A program made the translations under genes and the position numbers. From NCBI GenBank assembly GCA_965602785.1, contig CBFDAH010000184.1, positions 1-5,759 on the forward strand: a stretch of DNA of 5,759 nt, read 5' to 3'. Below, piece by piece: positions 2,911-5,759 of this stretch. Each line of letters begins with the position of its first letter. Position 1 is the first letter of the stretch. The notes under the pieces are model-generated. The model was given only the letters and a program-made list of their open reading frames with translations, did not search any database and was not told the origin of the DNA. The stretch is from JBGSLA01 sp965602785 (lineage in GTDB: Bacteria > Desulfobacterota > Desulfobaccia > Desulfobaccales > 0-14-0-80-60-11).

Positions 2911-5355
2911 ATGCCTGAGCAGGAACAATTAAGCAAGGACTACCAGCCCCAGGCCGCCGAAACGCCGCAGTTCCGGGAAATACCTCCTGACATTCAGCAA
3001 ATCCTGGCTTCCCATCAAAAGTGGTTAGAAACTGAGGGAAAGGAAGGCCAAAAAGCCGACCTGCGCGGCGCCGACCTCCAGGGGCTTGACCTGTCCGGAG
3101 TCAACCTGGAAGGGGCCAACCTCACCGATGCTCGGTTAATCGGAGCCAACCTCACCGATGCCAATCTCCAGCAGGCCGACCTGTCAGGGGCTTCCCTCAA
3201 TGACGCCGACCTGCGGCGCACTCAATTCCAGGACGCTGGATTGGTGGATGCCAACCTGGAAAACGCCAAAAATCTTCTGGCCAGCCAACTGGCCCGAACT
3301 GATCTTACCAATGCCAAACTATCCGATCCGGTGGATAAATTTCCCGAACTGGACCATTTTGGCCCCGTAGCTGAAACTTCCCGGAACGCTGGTAATCAGT
3401 TATTTACCATCCTGTTGGTTTGCGTCTATGCCTGGCTCACCGTGGCCGCCACCACCGATGTTGGCCTCATCGCCGATACCGCCACCTCCCAACTGCCCAT
3501 CATCGGCACCTCCGTCCGTATCGTGGCTTTTTATGTGGTGGCCCCCCTGTTGCTCATGGCCCTTTATATTTACTTCCACCTTACCCTGCAAGGTCTCTAT
3601 GAGGATCTGGCTTTACTACCCGCCTTTTTTCCAGACGGACGGCGTTTGGACCAGCGAGCCTACCCCTGGCTCCTGAACAAACTGGTGGGGCTGATTTTCC
3701 CTCAGCTTAAAAATCGTCAAGTACCTTTTGATACAACCCAATTTCTTCTATCCGTTCTTATTGCTTGGATGATAATACCCCTGACCTTAATGATCATTTG
3801 GGTAAGATATCTAACTCGACAAGATTTATTTGGAAGTATCCTCCATATAGTTATCTTGGCAGGTGCCATCGGGTTTGGGATTAGGTCCTTCTTGTTAAGC
3901 TGGACAATGTTGAAGGGGCAAAAAATAGTTTACTTTAGGCAAGCCCTAATAGCTTTATTCATATCATTAACACTTGGTATTTTTTTCTTACTAATTAGTT
4001 TTGGGGTTATCTATGGCATACCAGCTAATCATGAAAAATTGGTAAAAGAATATGATAAGCGGAGATTGGTGCCAGCAGCCTTTAGCCTAATTGGCTACTC
4101 CCCCTATGCCAACCTTGGTGGAGTGGATATCTCCACCAAGCCTGCCCATTGGACCGGCCAGGAAGAGCATTTTCTTTTGGTCAAAGGGGCTGACCTCAGA
4201 GGCTGCAACCTTCGTTATGCCTTTGCCATGACTGCCTTCCTGGTCAAAGCTGACCTGCGCAAAGCCAACCTCCATAGGGCCATGCTTATGAGGGCCAACC
4301 TTCGGGAGGCCAAGCTCCATGAGGCTAACCTCCAGGAGGCCAACTTGGAAAAGGCCGAACTCTTTACTGCCAAACTCCATTGGGCCAAGCTCCAGGATGC
4401 CAACCTTAAGGAGGCCAACCTCGAAAAGGCCGAACTCTTTGCTGCCAAACTCCAGGGGGCCAACCTCCAGAAGGCCAACCTCCAGGAGGCCAACCTCCGG
4501 GGGGCCAACCTCCAGGGGGCCAAACTCAAGTGGGCCAACCTCCAGGGGGCTGACCTCTTTACTGCCAACCTCCAGGCGGCCAACCTCCAGGAGGCCAACC
4601 TCGAAAAGGCCGAACTCTTTATTGCCAAACTCCATTGGGCCAAGCTCCAGGATGCCAACCTTAAGGAGGCCAACCTCGAAAAGGCCGAACTCTTTGCTGC
4701 CAAACTCCAGGGGGCCAAGCTCCAGGATGCCAACCTCCAGGAGGCCAAACTCAAGGGGGCCAACCTCCAGTTTGCGGACCTCCAGAGGGCCAACCTCCAG
4801 AAGGCCTACCTCTATATTGCCAACCTTCAGGATGCCAAGCTCCAGGATGCCAAGCTCCAGGGGGCCGACCTCCGGTGGGCCAATTTCCAGTTTGCCAACC
4901 TCGAAAGGGCCGACCTCCGGTGGGCCAACCTCCAGGGGGCCAAACTCAAGGGGGCCGATCTCCAGGGGGCCAACCTGGACGAGGCCGACCTGCGTGGTGC
5001 CAACATCGGCTGGGTCCACTTAGGAGCCAAACTTCAGAGTGCCAGCTTCCAGGGAGCCAACCTCCAGAGGGCCGACCTTAGGAGAGCCAACCTCCAGGGG
5101 GCAAACCTCTTTAATGCCAACCTTAAGGGGGCAGACCTCAATTGGGCCAATCTCCAGGAGGCCACCCTCGATTGGGCCAACCTCCAGGGGGCAGATATCA
5201 ATGACGCCAACCTAAAGGGGGCAGATTTTATAGGTGCTGATCTCAGAGGTGCTGATCTTAGAGGCGTCAAAGGCCTCACCCAAGGGCAGCTTGACTCCGC
5301 CTACATCAATGAAAGCACCAAGATCCCGAAGTACCTGAAACGGGTGGCCAAATAA
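2911..5355 (+). CDS. Large membrane-anchored pentapeptide-repeat protein (814 aa)
   Basis: The product has four parts. Residues 1-47 end in a helix (ILASHQKWLETEGKEGQKAD) of the H-x-x-W-L type that often precedes pentapeptide repeats. Residues 48-117 are 14 pentapeptides of the A(D/N)LxX kind, followed by the partly degenerate NAKNLLASQLARTDLTNAKL. Residues ~160-370 contain about five hydrophobic segments, near 163-183, 202-225, 276-299, 307-329 and 345-369, with a conserved-looking cytosolic loop (LPAFFPDGRRLDQRAYPWLL) between segments 2 and 3. Residues 426-784 are about 71 pentapeptides, capped by GLTQGQLDSAYINESTKIPK. Pentapeptide repeats fold as a right-handed four-sided beta helix with 20 residues per turn, so the C-terminal part should be a rod of about 18 turns. 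The layout matches a family of membrane pentapeptide proteins I remember from cyanobacteria and deltaproteobacteria, whose function is not established. Positive charges suggest a cytosolic N-terminus. Five spans would put the long rod outside the cytosol, but the basic stretch HEKLVKEYDKRR after the last span weakens this. Confidence 0.95.
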   Translation: MPEQEQLSKDYQPQAAETPQFREIPPDIQQILASHQKWLETEGKEGQKADLRGADLQGLDLSGVNLEGANLTDARLIGANLTDANLQQADLSGASLNDADLRRTQFQDAGLVDANLENAKNLLASQLARTDLTNAKLSDPVDKFPELDHFGPVAETSRNAGNQLFTILLVCVYAWLTVAATTDVGLIADTATSQLPIIGTSVRIVAFYVVAPLLLMALYIYFHLTLQGLYEDLALLPAFFPDGRRLDQRAYPWLLNKLVGLIFPQLKNRQVPFDTTQFLLSVLIAWMIIPLTLMIIWVRYLTRQDLFGSILHIVILAGAIGFGIRSFLLSWTMLKGQKIVYFRQALIALFISLTLGIFFLLISFGVIYGIPANHEKLVKEYDKRRLVPAAFSLIGYSPYANLGGVDISTKPAHWTGQEEHFLLVKGADLRGCNLRYAFAMTAFLVKADLRKANLHRAMLMRANLREAKLHEANLQEANLEKAELFTAKLHWAKLQDANLKEANLEKAELFAAKLQGANLQKANLQEANLRGANLQGAKLKWANLQGADLFTANLQAANLQEANLEKAELFIAKLHWAKLQDANLKEANLEKAELFAAKLQGAKLQDANLQEAKLKGANLQFADLQRANLQKAYLYIANLQDAKLQDAKLQGADLRWANFQFANLERADLRWANLQGAKLKGADLQGANLDEADLRGANIGWVHLGAKLQSASFQGANLQRADLRRANLQGANLFNANLKGADLNWANLQEATLDWANLQGADINDANLKGADFIGADLRGADLRGVKGLTQGQLDSAYINESTKIPKYLKRVAK
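3054..3261 (+). repeat. N-terminal pentapeptide-repeat block
   Basis: The block covers residues about 48-117 of the 814-aa protein, 14 consecutive five-residue units such as GADLQ, GANLT, DANLQ and QADLS. The central residue is Leu or Phe throughout, and Ala mostly fills the position two before it. This gives about 3.5 turns of a four-sided helix. Codon usage is varied, unlike the C-terminal block, which suggests an older, settled repeat. Confidence 0.9.
4336..4470 (+). repeat. Long internal direct repeat, copy 1
   Basis: This copy encodes residues 476-520. It matches 4591-4725 with four mismatches in 135 nt, including an uninterrupted identical run of 96 nt (4368-4463). The start-to-start distance is 255 nt, or 17 pentapeptides. 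Each copy itself contains two versions of the EANLEKAELF-x-AKL motif 75 nt apart (starting 4336 and 4411). Confidence 0.93.
4591..4725 (+). repeat. Long internal direct repeat, copy 2
   Basis: This copy encodes residues 561-605. Against copy 1 the protein differs only at Thr486 to Ile571 and Asn518 to Lys603; the other two base changes are silent. The EANLEKAELF motifs here start at 4591 and 4666. The near-identity implies a recent duplication or ongoing gene conversion. Confidence 0.93.
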
Positions 5356-5376
5356 AAAGCGAGAACCCAACCATGA

Positions 5377-5559
5377 AAAGCACCCCACGCCCCCGTTTCC
5401 CAATACCGGCACAACGACACCGGGGAAGATAACGCCGACGCCCACATGAAGCGACAGATTATGGGCCGGGAAGTGGTGGTGACCATCACCGGGGGCAAGC
5501 TGGACTTCGGGACCTGGGTGAGGGGAAAGGACTATCCAGCAGCCCCCTTGGGGGAGTGA
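5377..5559 (+). pseudogene. yjbQ: Remnant of a YjbQ/UPF0047 family gene
   Basis: A frame without a start codon follows directly after a TGA at 5374-5376 and runs 60 codons to TGA 5557-5559. It reads APHAPVSQYRHNDTGEDNAD, then AHMKRQIMGREVVVTITGGK and LDFGTW. That is the conserved C-terminal half of the YjbQ (UPF0047, secondary thiamine-phosphate synthase-like) family, including EDNADAH, MGREVVV and LDFGTW. The family is normally about 130-140 residues. Here the N-terminal half is absent, and after the Trp the expected segment (of the EQIFYGEFDG type) is replaced by VRGKDYPAAP before a possibly original LGE end. So the gene is cut at the left and has an internal deletion. An ATG at 5446 could give at most a 37-residue peptide, unlikely to be functional. 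The lost left half abuts the end of the pentapeptide gene, 21 nt away. Confidence 0.77.
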
Positions 5560-5568
5560 GAAGGAACC

Positions 5569-5759
5569 ATGCGCCCTCATCAGACAATCCATAGTCGGGG
5601 TCTCCTCTTGGCTCTGGCTCTGGTATTCTTGTTGCCCCACCTGGGGCTGGCCCTGACTGCGAGTCACGTCTCTGAGCGCGTGAAAGTCTCCATCGTGGTG
5701 GTCATGGCCTACGACCGGACGGGGAAGCAGGTGGGCCTGGGGAGCGGCGTCATGCTGCC
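5569..5759 (+). CDS. Exported trypsin/HtrA-like serine protease, N-terminal part (runs off right edge)
   Basis: The start is ATG 5569, 9 nt after the yjbQ-remnant stop and in the same frame, with AAGGA at 5561-5565 close upstream. The N-terminus is a classic signal peptide: a basic n-region (MRPHQTIHSR), a hydrophobic core LLLALALVFLLPHLGLAL (residues 12-29), and likely cleavage after Ala28 or Ala31. The mature start continues VKVSIVVVMAYDRTGKQVGL and GSGVML. This is the first strand pair of S1-type (DegP/HtrA-like or trypsin-like) proteases, where a V-V-x-V-x-AYD...GxGSG stretch precedes the catalytic His. No catalytic residue is visible before the window ends at codon 63, so activity and C-terminal domains (PDZ, TPR) cannot be judged. 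The product should act in the periplasm or outside the cell. Confidence 0.82.
   Translation, partial: MRPHQTIHSRGLLLALALVFLLPHLGLALTASHVSERVKVSIVVVMAYDRTGKQVGLGSGVML

Larger units (their letters stand above)
4186..5262 (+). repeat. C-terminal pentapeptide-repeat solenoid with 15-bp DNA periodicity
   Basis: This covers residues 426-784: 55 units in strict register to residue 700, one 4-residue unit (WVHL, 701-704), then 16 more units. Units vary mainly at the first and fifth positions (E, K, G, W, D or Q around ANL, AKL and ADL). At DNA level the core GCCAACCTCCAG and close variants recur every 15 bp with largely constant third bases, which points to recent expansion by unequal exchange or slippage. 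This periodicity also keeps other frames open and creates long false reading frames on both strands. Confidence 0.92.

Noticed and set aside
4087..5019. Long minus-strand frame (310 codons) rich in EVGPLEVG repeats
   Set aside because: It is the exact antisense of the pentapeptide solenoid. A 15-bp repeat lacking stops in one antisense frame keeps that frame open throughout. It has no ribosome binding site, and its composition is dictated by the sense repeats.
4319..5023. Plus-strand frame (234 codons) of RPTSRRPTS-type repeats
   Set aside because: It is the shifted frame of the same 15-bp repeat, lies wholly inside the 814-aa gene, and has no ribosome binding site of its own.
4186..5262. 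CRISPR-like regular repeats
   Set aside because: The period is 15 bp with no spacers, and the repeats encode in-frame pentapeptides.
5540..5556. CCCCC-TT-GGGGG hairpin before the protease gene
   Set aside because: The loop is too small for the full stem, no T tract follows, and it lies within the yjbQ remnant close to the protease start.

Overview
The window looks like chromosomal DNA from a Gram-negative bacterium of moderately high GC. Shine-Dalgarno sites are clear, and there are a signal-peptide protease, a multi-spanning membrane protein and a possible outer-membrane protein end. The style of the pentapeptide-repeat membrane protein and of the YjbQ remnant suggests a deltaproteobacterial (Desulfobacterota-type) genome. 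That placement rests on remembered family resemblance, not on a search.

Layout. (1) Bases 2-232 carry the open 3' end of a gene, overlapped by a very good intrinsic terminator at 191-225. (2) Bases 233-444 have no gene but hold a hairpin and a perfect 15-nt dyad just ahead of the next gene. (3) Bases 445-1971 form a tight same-strand run of five small genes (71, 73, 114, 185 and 53 aa). Stops and starts overlap or nearly abut, and most starts have good ribosome binding sites. None has a function I can name. The first resembles small helical proteins remembered from prophages, and the fourth is largely coiled coil, so a phage-derived or other mobile module is plausible but unproven. (4) Bases 1972-2910 (939 bp) have no convincing gene. 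They contain a hairpin after the last small gene and a plausible sigma70-type promoter near the right end. (5) Bases 2911-5355 encode an 814-residue protein: an N-terminal pentapeptide-repeat block, about five membrane segments, and a very long C-terminal pentapeptide-repeat solenoid of about 71 units. (6) Bases 5377-5559 hold a decayed fragment of a YjbQ/UPF0047 gene. (7) From 5569 to the right edge is the start of an exported trypsin/HtrA-like serine protease.

The main points of interest lie in and beside the pentapeptide gene. A 135-nt segment is repeated 255 nt later with only four differences. The part coding for membrane segments 3-5 is strikingly AT-rich, including at third codon positions, compared with both sides. 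A single 4-residue unit breaks an otherwise perfect 5-residue register. The gene's right edge abuts a truncated yjbQ. Together these suggest a mosaic, recently expanding gene placed at a site where an older yjbQ-protease arrangement was damaged. I see no CRISPR array, tRNA, rRNA or transposase, and no complete known defence system.
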